Part shown: piece by piece, positions 1-9,800 of the stretch
Numbering within the stretch: position 1 is the first letter of the stretch
How the letters are laid out: each line of letters begins with the position of its first letter
Assembly (NCBI GenBank): GCA_023375785.1
Contig: SZWC01000082.1
Location: forward strand, 19,414-83,413
Direction of reading: 5' to 3'
Source of the DNA: Penium margaritaceum
Taxonomy: Eukaryota > Streptophyta > Zygnematophyceae > Desmidiales > Peniaceae
Length of the DNA stretch: 64,000 nucleotides
Notes under the pieces: model-generated
Told to the model about the DNA's origin: nothing
Databases searched by the model: none
The model's input: the letters and a program-made list of their open reading frames with translations, nothing else
Position numbers and translations under genes: made by a program

Positions 1-10
1 GGCACCTGCA

Positions 11-3000
11 GTGGAGGGCAACGCGGACGATCCTGCCGTGAAGCAGTTGTTGGAGACGCGACGCAAACGGCCAAGTGTGGCGTGGACACAGTTCACCCTG
101 TGCTTCTTCGAGGGTGAGTTACGCGCTCGTTGCAACATCTGCCCAAAGAAAAAGGGGAAGAAGGGTACGTTCTCCCTCAACGATGGTACAACATCGGGCA
201 TGTGGAAACATCTGAGGCTGAGCCACAACGCCAAGTGGAAAGAACTGAAGGCTCAAGAGGCAGCTGAGAAGCTGCTCCAGGCCACCACAAACGCTGCCGC
301 AACTGCCGCCATCATCGACGGCACCAATTCGCAGCTGGCTAGGTCTGTTGCTGGTGTTGGAGTGGCGTTCAATAGGAAGTACTTTCTGTGTTGTGTGTGG
401 AAGCATGTTGTTGACAAAAACGTCAGTTTCATGAGCATGGAGAGCGTGTGGCTGAAGCGCGCATTTCTGCACTGCAACCCCTTTGCCACTCTTCCTGGCC
501 GCGTGACCCTTGCCAAGCTGATTCGCATGAACGCGGGTGCATACCGCAAGCGGCTGATGAGCATGTTCAAAGCTGTTGGCACGGGAGTATCATTCACGAC
601 GGACGGGTGGCAGTCCGATGCAAATGTCAAGTACTTAGGCATCACCTGTCACTGGATTCATGACTGGACCATGCAGAGTGTAGCACTGGCCTTTCCGCAT
701 GTCACGGACTCTGCCACGGCAGAGAACGTGTACAACCTGTTCTCGGGATGTGTGAGGGACTGGGGGCTGTGGGAGAAGATGTACGCTCTGACTGTTGACA
801 ACGACTCTGTCAATGACAGCATGGTGGACAACCACCTGCTGCCACAGCATCCGTCTTTCAAGAAGGACGGCCATATCCGTTGCATGGGTCACTCCATGAA
901 CATCGCCGTGCAAGATTTGTTGAAGTCTGAGAATCTGAAAGTGCATCTAATTGGTGCCCGTGACATCGCCAACTTTGTCACCAAATCTGCAAAGAGAGAG
1001 GAAAGTCTGATGGCTGCAGCAGCAGAGTGTGGTGTGCAGTACCTGTCTCTTCATGCTGACACGCCAACGAGGTGGAACTCCACCCTGGACATGTGCCAGA
1101 GGGTGGTCCACCTCAAGCCAGTGCTTGACATCTGGCTCAAGTCCAAGGCACCGCACCTGCTACCCAGTGACTCCGGGTGGGAGCTGCTAGCACTGGTGGT
1201 GGCCATGCTGAAGCCGCTCAAAAGTTTCACTGATGACATCTCCGGGCAGAAGTACCCAACAATCTCACTAGTGCTTCCATTTTTCAATCTGCTGCTTGGC
1301 AAGGTGCACATGTGGCATGTGAAGGTTGCTGAGGCCGAGAAGAAGCAGAAGAGGAAGGCACTTCTAGACACCACAGACCAGCTCCTGTTGGAGCTGAAGG
1401 ATGGATTCACCGCCGTCCAGGACAAGGTGCACAGACTGACATGCTTGATTCTCTTTTTTGTTCCATGATTTGTGCTTTCTTTAGTACTACTACTGCTCTA
1501 TTTTGTCCTCTGTTTTTTTCTCTGTTTGTCACTCAGTTTGGGGATGTTACTGCAGTGTTAACAGCTCTGTTTGGTGTTCTAGATGCTCTGTTTAATGCTC
1601 TGTTTACTGTTGCGGCTGCTTTGTTCAGTGCTCTGTTTGTTGCTGTGCCTGTGGGTGTGGTTGTGTTTGTGGCAGCTGGAGAAGTACGTGAAGAAGTGCA
1701 ACGTGCGCCATGTTGTCGCCACCTTCGCGGATCCTCGGTTCAGGCTGCGGTACCTGGAGCGCGTGCACAAGCTCATGGGCATCAAGAGCGCGGCCGAGCT
1801 AGAGGTGAAGGTAGTGGAAGAGCTGCGGCCTTACTACATCAAGATGAACATCAAGCAGGAGGAGGACTGGGTGGCAGGGAAGGACAAGGGCAAGCGTCCA
1901 GCCGCCGATGACGTGCACGACTCTCAGGGCAGCTCCAGCCAGCCAGGTGGCCAATCGGCAGGAACTCCATCCCGGCAGAGCAAGGTAAATTGGTTGNCCT
2001 TCGCGGATCCTCGGTTCAGGCTGCGGTACCTGGAGCGCGTGCACAAGCTCATGGGCATCAAGAGCGCGGCCGAGCTAGAGGTGAAGGTAGTGGAAGAGCT
2101 GCGGCCTTACTACATCAAGATGAACATCAAGCAGGAGGAGGACTGGGTGGCAGGGAAGGACAAGGGCAAGCGTCCAGCCGCCGATGACGTGCACGACTCT
2201 CAGGGCAGCTCCAGCCAGCCAGGTGGCCAATCGGCAGGAACTCCATCCCGGCAGAGCAAGGTAAATTGGTTGGAGTACCATAAGGGATGAAGGGATGGAG
2301 GGATGGTGGGATGGAAGGATGGATGGATGGCTGGTTGGAGGGATGGAGGGAGTGGACAGAATGTGCTCTGTTTTGTGTTATAATGTGGTACTTTGTTGCA
2401 TTATTCCTCATACATGTTATGGTGTTTTGTTTCTCATTTGGTGCTTTACTCCAGGGGTCCACGACTACTACAGCAGGAACCAGAAGCAGGCGCAAGGAGA
2501 AGTCTGCAGAGAAGCGGCAAAAGAAGACGATGCTGGAGCTGGCGGAGGAGGACACCATGGACGAGCTTTACGAGGAACCCGAAGCAGAACCAGTGCCAGT
2601 CGCGCCAAACACTCTGGAGCAGGCGATAGAGGACTACAAGAAGCACGCGCGTGGGGGTCGGAGATGCAACGTCCTACACTTCTACAGGGACAACGAGGGC
2701 AAGTACCCTACCCTTGCTAGGGTGGTCTTGGACCTATTTGCGGTGCCTGCAACGAGCACCCCCTCTGAAAGGATGTTCTCACTTGGAGGAAGGGTGGTCA
2801 CCGAGGTGCGGCATAGCCTGAGCAACGTCATGGTGGAGGATCTGCTCACGCTAAAGACCTGGATCAACGACCCGGCCCTCCTCAACTTCCCTGTTGCACC
2901 AGATGGAACTGTTGCACCCGAGTTGCTGCAGGAGGAGAAGAAGGAGAAGCAGAGGCGCAAGGAAGTGAGGAAGTCTGTTGCGGCCGTCAGGCAGGGAAAA

Positions 3001-3195
3001 CTGAAGATAGCCATCCTCCCAGACTCAGACGATGAGGGAGAAGACGTGCCAGATGCAGTAGGCTTGGACACAGATGAGGACGACGATGACAATGACGATG
3101 ATGAGGATGTGTACGGAGAGGGCGAAGGGGATGATGCCTCTGATGATGGCGGCCAGGCCTCTGATGAGGATGATGATGTTTTAGAGATAGGTTGA
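11..3195 (+). CDS. hAT transposase (BED zinc finger, RNase H-like core, hAT dimerisation domain), three exons
   Basis: The gene encodes the transposase that binds element ends and catalyses excision and insertion in the nucleus. The proposed exons are up to 1426, 1676-1984 and 2455-3195. The introns are 1427-1675 (AAG|GTGCAC...GGCAG|CTG) and 2261-2454 (AAG|GTAAAT...CCAG|GGG). All junctions are phase 0, giving about 821 residues from position 11, which is normal for hAT. A BED finger comes first (C-x2-C at about residues 41-44, H-x4-H near 68-73). The core has TTDGW (D198), TVDND (D263) and the hAT motif TPTRWNST near 351. Exon 2 resumes at the family motif DPRF. Exon 3 holds the C-terminal dimerisation region (PATSTPSERMFS) and an acidic tail of mostly D and E. 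There is no ATG before the BED finger, so the true start lies upstream or in an earlier exon. No interruption is seen. Intron 1 is rich in TGCTCTGTTT-like repeats. Confidence 0.85.
1722..2272. other. Exact 275-bp duplication around a single N (assembly artefact)
   Basis: Bases 1722-1996 are repeated at 1998-2272 with one N at 1997 between them. The repeated block is most of hAT exon 2 plus the first 12 bases of intron 2. An exact copy flanking a lone N is what results when two overlapping contig ends are joined without collapsing the overlap. The exon should be counted once. Confidence 0.85.
2285..2350 (+). repeat. GGAT/GATG microsatellite in hAT intron 2
   Basis: A run of GGATGG, GGAGGGAT and GGATGGAT variants fills the start of intron 2. 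It is a simple tetranucleotide-like repeat and is not coding. Confidence 0.8.
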
Positions 3196-3294
3196 ATTGC
3201 AAACTCTTCATTTAACCCATGATCAACCATTGTTCTTCTGTTTCCAGAATTGTTTGCTTTTCCCTGATTTTTTCTCTCTTGAGCACAATCATTC

Positions 3295-3606
3295 ATACAC
3301 ATTGGTACGCTGATTGGTGTACAGTGCATAGGTTGGTAGTCTATTCTGTAGGCTACCTAGTACTCATTCACTGTTGTGAAGTTGTGCAAAGTGGAAAGTG
3401 AACAATGGACAAAATTGCAGCTGACTGGGGTAAAAAAAAGTTATAGAACACAATTGTTTCTCGGTTAGACACACTATTAATGCACACATTGGTGCTCTGC
3501 TTGGTGCACTGACATTCTGTCAGCACAGGTTGGTGCAGTATTCTGTAGACTACCTACAACTTAACCACTTGGGTAACGTTTTACTCAGTATACAGTGAAC
3601 AATGAA
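3295..3606 (+). repeat. Diverged direct repeat in hAT 3' non-coding region
   Basis: Two copies of a unit of about 115-125 bp lie at 3295-3408 and 3482-3606. Both run through ACACATTGGT, a TTGGTG(T/C)A element, GGTTGGT, ATTCTGTAG(G/A)CTACCTA and a final CAGTGAACAATG or AAGTGAACAATG. They are separated by about 75 bp with a short A-run. Nothing else is recognisable between the stop codon at 3195 and the terminal palindromes. Confidence 0.7.
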
Positions 3607-3665
3607 TGACAACGCAGTAGACTTGGGAAATGCTAAGTGTCTTCAATCGTTAAGGGGTCGCTCTA

Positions 3666-3818
3666 TACAACTTCGCGAGACCGAGTCCTAAAGACTCGCG
3701 AGTCTTGGACTCGCGAGTCTTTTGCAAAGACTCGCGGAGCCGAGTCCTTCCTGTTGGCTTGTTCCGCGAAACCGAGTCTGAGTCCAGACTCGCGAGTCTG
3801 GACTCGTTTGCACCCTTA
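3666..3818 (+). repeat. hAT right terminal region with nested ACTCGCGAGT palindromes
   Basis: The block carries a 16-nt perfect palindrome at 3691-3706, a 12-nt one at 3708-3719 and a 26-nt one at 3780-3805. All three are centred on ACTCGCGAGT. Partial copies (CTCGCGGAGCCGAGTCC and similar) lie between them, and the terminal GTTTGCACCCTTA follows. hAT elements typically have clustered subterminal motifs bound by transposase, and these palindromes are the obvious candidates. Confidence 0.75.
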
Positions 3819-6800
3819 GTTGGGAGTGGTTGTGAGTGCTTGCGAGTGCTTGCAAGTGGTAGCAAGTGGTTGCAAGTGCTTGTGAGTGGTTGAGAGTGGT
3901 TGCGAGTCGTTATGTGAGTGGGTGTGGTTGCGAGTGGTTGCACATGGTTGTGAGTGGTTGCGTATAGTTGCAAGTGGTTGCGAGTCGTTATGAGTGGTTG
4001 CGCATGGTTGCAAATGTTTGCAAGTGGTTGCGAGTGCTTGCAAGTGGTTGCGAGTGGTTGCAAGTGGTTTCCAGTCGTTGCAAGTGGTTGCGAGTGGTTG
4101 CCATTGGTTGCCAGTGGTTGCGGGTCATGCGTGTGGTTACAAGTGGTTGTGAGTGGTTGCGAGTGGTTGCAAGTGGTTGCAACTGGTTGAAAGTGGTCGC
4201 AAGAGGTTGCACGTGGTTTCAAGTGGCTGCGAGCGATTGCGAGTGGTTACGAGTGGTTGCGAGTGGTTGTAAGTGGCTGTGAGTGGTTGTGAGTGGTTGC
4301 AAGTGGTTGCAAGCGGTTGCGAGTGGTTGCGAGTGATTGCAAGTGGTTTGACTTGGTTTCCAATGGTTGCGAGTGGTTGCAAATGGTTCTGATTGATGGC
4401 AAGTGGTTACGAGTTGTTGCGATTGCTTGCAAGTGGTTGTGAGTGCTTGCAGGTGGTTGCGAGTGGTTACGAGGGGTTGTGAGTGGTTGCAAGTGGTTGC
4501 GAATGGTTGCGAGTAGTTGCAAGTGGTCGCAAGTGGTTGCAAGTGGTTACGAGTGGTTGCTAGTGGTTGCAAGTAGTTGCGAGTGGTTGCAAGTGGTTGG
4601 AAGTGGCTATGAGTGGTTGCGCGTGATTGCTAGTGGTTGTGCATGGTTTTGATTGGTTGCAAGTGGTTGCGAATGGTTGCGAGTGGTTGCAAGTAAATGG
4701 GAGTGACTGAGAGTGGTTTTGAGTGGTTGCGAATGGATGCAAGTGGTTGCGAGTGGTTGCGAGTGATTGAGATTGGTTGCGAGTGGTTACGAGTGGTTGC
4801 AAGTGGTTGCAAATGGTTACGAGTGCTTGCAAGTGGTTGTAAGTTGTTTCGAGTTGTTGAGTGGTTGCAAGTGGTTGCGTGTTGTTGTGATTGGTTGCGA
4901 GTGGTTGCGAGTCCTTGCAAGTGGTTTTGAGTGGTTGCAAGTGGTTACGAGTGGTTGCGTGTGGTTGCAAGTGGTTGCAAGTGGTTGTGGGTAGTTGTGA
5001 GTGGTTGCGAGTGGATGCGAATGCTTGCAAGTGGTTTGAGTGGTTGTGAGTAGTTGCGAGTGGTTGCGAGTGGTTGCGAGTGTTTGCATGTGGTTGCGAG
5101 TGGTTGCAAGTGGTTGTGAGTGGTTGCGAGTGGTTGCGAGTGGTTGCGAGTGGTTGCGACTGGTTGCGTCTGGTTGTGAGTGGTTGCAAGTGGTTGCGAG
5201 TGGTTGTGAGTGGTTGCGAGTGGTTGCGAGTGGTTGCGAGTGTTTGCATGTGGTTGCGAGTGGTTGCAAGTGGTTGTGAGTGGTTGCGAGTGGTTGCGAG
5301 TGGTTGCGAGTGGTTGCGACTGGTTGCGTCTGGTTGTGAGTGGTTGCAAGCGGTTACGAGTGGTTGCGAGTCATAGCAAATGATTGCATGTGGTTGCAAG
5401 TGGTTGCGAGTGGTTGCGAGTGGTTGTGAGTGGTTGTGAGTGGTTGCAAGTGCTTGCGAGTGGTTGCTAGTGGTTGCGAGTGGTTGTGACTGGTTGCAAG
5501 TGGTTGTGAGTGGTTGCGAGTGGTTGCGAGTGGTTGCGAGTAGTTGCGAGTGGTTGGAAGTGGTTGCAAGTGGTTGTGAGTGGTTGCGAGTGGTTGCTAG
5601 TGGTTATGAGTGGTTGCAAGTGGTTTTGAGTTGTTGCTTGTGGTTGCGAGTGGTTGCGAGTGGTTGCGAGTGGTTGCGAGTGGTTTCTAGTGGTTGCGAG
5701 TGGTTGCGAGTGGTTGCAAGTGGTTGCAAGTGGTTGCTAGTGGTTTTGAGTGGTTGCGAGTGGTCACGAGTGGTTGCGAGTAATTATGACTTGTGAGTGG
5801 TTGCGAGTGATTGTGAGTGGTCGCTCGTGGTTGCAAGTCGTAGCGAGTAGTTGCAAGTAGTTGCAAGTGATTACGAGTGGTTGCGAGTGGTTGCGAGTGA
5901 TTGTGAGTGGTCGCTCGTGGTTGCAAGTCGTAGCGAGTAGTTGCAAGTAGTTGCAAGTGATTACGAGTGGTTGCGAGTGGTTGCGAGTGGTTGTGAGTGG
6001 TTGCCAGTGGTTGCGAGGAGTTGCGAGTGGTTGCAAGTGGTTTCAAGTGGTTGCGAGTGATTGCAAGTGGTTGTGAGTGGTTTCGAGTGGTTGAGTGGTT
6101 ACAAGTGGTTGCGAGTGGCTGTGTGTGGTTGTCAGTGGTTTCGACTGGTTGCCAGTCATTGCGAGTGTTTGCGAGTGGTTGCGAGTGGCTACCTGAGGTT
6201 GCAATTGATTGCAAGTGGTTGCAAGTGGCTGTGATTGGTTGTGAGTGGTTGCGAGTCGTTGCAAGGGCTTGCAAGTGGTTGTGAGTCGTTGTGAGTAGTT
6301 GCAAATGGTTGCGAGTGGTTTTGAGTGGTTGCCAGTGGTTCCAAGTGGTTATGAGTGGGTGCAAATTGTAGCAAGTCGTTGCAAGTGGTTGTGATTGGTT
6401 TCGAGTGTTCATAAGTGGTTGCAAGTGCTCACAAGTGGTTGCAAGTGGTTGCGAGTGGGTGCAAGTGGTTGCGAGTGGTTGCGAGTGGTTGCGAATGCTT
6501 GCGAGTCGTTGCGAGTGATTGCAAGTGGTTGTGAGTGGTTGTAAGTGGTTGTGAGTGGTTGCGAGTGGTTGCAAGTGGTTGCCAGTGGTTGCAAGTGGTT
6601 ACAAGTCATTACAAGTGGTTGTGAGTGGTTGCGAGTGGTTGTGAGTGGTTGTAAGTGGTTGTGAGTGGTTGCGAGTGGTTGCAAGTGGTTGCCAGTGGTT
6701 GCAAGTGGTTACAAGTCATTACAAGTGGTTGTGAGTGGTTGCGAGTAGATGCAAGTGGTTACGAGTGGTTGTGAGTGGTTGTGAGTGGTTGCAAGTGCTT

Positions 6801-9800
6801 GCAAGTGGTTGCAAGTGGCTGCAAATGGTTGCAAGTGGTTGCAAGTATTTGCAAGTGAGTGCTTGCGAGTGGTTGCGAGTGGTTGCAAGTGATTGCGAGT
6901 GGTTGCGAGTGGTTGGAACTGGTTGCGAGTGGTCGCCAGTGGTTGCGAGTGGTTGCGAGTGGTTACGAGTCGTTGCGAGTGTTTGCAAGTGGTTGGAAGT
7001 GGTTGTGAGTGGTTGTCAGTGATTGCGATTGGTCGCGAGTGCTTACAAGTGGTTGTGAGTGGTTACGAGTGGTTGCGAGTGGTTGTGAGTGGTTGTGAGT
7101 GGTTGCAAGCGGATGCAAGTGGTTGTGAGTGGTTCAGGTGGTTTTGTGTGGTTGAGAGTGGTTGCGTATGATTGCCAGTGGTTGCAGGTGGTTGCGAGTG
7201 GTTGCAAGTGGTTTACGGGTGGATGCAATTGATTGCGAGTAGTTGCGAGTGGCTGCGAGTGGTTGCTAGTGGTTGTGAGTGGTTGGGAGGGGTTGCGAGT
7301 GGTTGTGAGTGGTTACGAGTGGTTGCGAGTGGTTATGAGTGGTTACGAGTGGTTGTGAGTGGTAGCGAGTGGTTGTAAGTGGTTACGAGTGGTTGCTAGT
7401 GGTTGCGAGTGGCTGGGAGGGGTTGCGAGTGGTTGTGAGTGGTTACGAGTGGTTGCGAGTGGTTGCGAGTCGTTGCGAGTGGTTGCAAGTGGTTTACGGG
7501 TGGATGCAATTGATTGCGAGTAGTTGCGAGTGGCTGCGAGTGGTTGCTAGTGGTTGTGAGTGGTTGGGAGGGGTTGCGAGTGGTTGTGAGTGGTTGCGAG
7601 TGGTTGCGAGTGGTTGCAAGTGGTTGCGAGTAATTGCAAGTGGTTTTGAGTGGTTGCAAGTGGTTGTGAGTGGTTGCGAGTGGTTACGAGTGGTTGCGCG
7701 TGGTTATGAGTGGTTACGAGTGGTTGTGAGTGGTAGCGAGTGGTTGTAAGTGGTTACGAGTGGTTTCTAGTGGTTGCGAGTGGTTGCGAGTAGTTACGCA
7801 TGGTTGTGAGTGGTTGCAAGTGGTTGCGAGCGCTTTCTAGTGGTTTCAAGTGGTTGCAAGTGGTTGGGAGTGATTGGAAGTACTTGTGAGTGGTTGCGAG
7901 TGGTTGGGAGTACTTGTGAGTGGTTGCAAGTGGTTTCGAGTAGTTGTGAGTGGTTGGCAGTGGTTGCAAATGGTTGCGAGATGTTTGTGAGTGGTTTGGA
8001 TTGGTTGCGAATGGTTGCAAGTGGTTGCAAGTGGTTGCAAGTGGTTGCGAGTGGTTACGAGTGGCTGGGAGTCATTGCGAGTGTTTTGGATTGGTTGCGA
8101 GTGGTTGCGCGTTGTTGTAAGTGGTTGCAAGTGGCTGCGAGTGGTACCAAGTGGTTGTGAGTGGTTGCGAGTGGTTTTGATTGGTTACAAGTAGTTGCAA
8201 GTGGTTGCAAGTGTTTGTGAGTGGTTGCGAGTGGTTACGAGGTGTTGCAAGTGGTTGGGAGTGGTTGCTAGTTGTTGCGAGTGGTTGCGAGTGGTTGCGA
8301 GTGGTTGCTAGTAATTGCAAGTGGTTGCGAGTGGTTGCAAGTGGTTTCAAGTGGTTGCAAGTGGTTGCGAGTGGTTACAAGTTGTTGCAAGTGCTTGCGA
8401 GTGGTTGTGAGTGGTTGCGAGTGGTTGCCAGTGGTTCCGAGTGGTTGCTTGTGGTTGCGAGTGGTTGCGAGTGGTTGTAAGTGGTTGCAAGTGGTTGCGA
8501 GTGGTCATGTCTGGCTACGAGTGGTTACAAGTGGTTGCGCGTGGTTGCGATTGGTTACAAGTGGTCACCAGTGATTGCAAGTGGTTCTGTGTGGTTGTGA
8601 GGGGTTGCGAGTGGTTTCAAGTGGTTGCAAGTGGTTACGAGTGCTTGCGAATTGTTGTGAGTGGTTGTGAGTGGTTGCGAGTGGTTACAAGTGGCTGCTA
8701 GTTGATGCGAGTGGTTGCGAGTTGTTGGGATTGGTTGCGAATGGTTGTGAGTGGTTGCAAGTGGTTGCAAGAGGTTGCTTGTGGGTGTTTTGTTACTGGA
8801 TACAAGTGGTTGCGATTGATTACAAGCCATTGCAATTGGTTGCAAGTGGTTGCTTATGGTTGTGAGTGTTTGTGAGTGGTTGCAAGTGGCTGGAAGTGGT
8901 TGCAAGTGGTTGCAAGTGGTTGCAAGTGGTTGTGAGTGGTTGCGAGTGGTTGTGAGTGGTTGTAGGTGGTTGCGAGTGGTTGCGAGTTGTTGCGAGTTGT
9001 TGTCAGTTGTTGCGAGTGGTTGCAAGTGGTTGCGAGTGGTTGCGAGTGGTTATGAGTGGTTTTAAGTGGTTCTGAGTGGTAGCCATAGGTTACGATTGGC
9101 TACCAATGGTTGCGAGTGGTTGCAAGTGGTTATGAGTGGTTGCAGGTGGCTGCCAGTGGTTGCAAACGGTTGTGAGTGGTTGCGAGTGGTTGCAAGTGGT
9201 TGCGAGTGGTTGGGAGTGGTTCTGAGTGGTTGCGAGTGGTTATGTGTGGTTTTGTGTGGTTGCAAGTGGTTGTGAGTGGTTGCGAGTGGTTGCGAGTGGT
9301 TGCGAGTGGTTGCAATTGGTTGTGAGTGGTTGTGAGTGGTTGCGAGTGGTTGTGAATGGTTGCAAGTGGTTGCGAGTGGTTACTAGTGGTTGCGAGTCGG
9401 TGCGACTGGTTGCGACTGGTTGCGAGTGGTTCCGAGTGGTTGCAAGTGGTTGCAACTGGTTGCAAGTGGTTGTGAGTGATTGCCAGCTATAGCAAATGGT
9501 TGCAAGTGGTTGCGAGTGGTTGGGAGTGGTTGCGAATGGTTGCGAGTGGTTGCCAGTGGTTGCGAGTGGTTGCGTGTACTTTCAAGTGGTTGCGAGTGCT
9601 TGCAAGTGGTTGCAAGTGGTTGAAAGTGGTTACAACTGGTTGCAAGGGGTTGCGAATGGTTGCGAGTGGTCAGCCGTGGTTGCGAGTGTTTGCAAGGAGT
9701 TGCGATTTGTTGCGAGTGGTTGCAAGCGGTTGTAAGTGGTTGCGAGTGGTTGCGAGTGGTTGCCAGTGCTTGCAAGTGGTTGCGAACAGTTGCGAATGGT

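Larger units (their letters stand above)
1..3818 (+). mobile_element. hAT-family DNA transposon, 3' part (left end outside window)
   Basis: This is a class II cut-and-paste element. It holds a spliced hAT transposase gene (to 3195), about 460 bp of 3' non-coding DNA with a diverged direct repeat, and a terminal block of short palindromes. The right end reads GTTTGCACCCTTA (3806-3818), which in reverse is TAAGGGTGCAAAC and resembles the Ac-type hAT terminus TAGGGATGAAA. The next base starts the decamer satellite, so the element sits inside that array. The left terminus and the partner copy of the 8-bp target duplication lie outside the window; GTTGGGAG at 3819-3826 is the predicted right-hand copy. 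The exact last base is inferred from the satellite junction and could be off by one or two. Confidence 0.85.
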
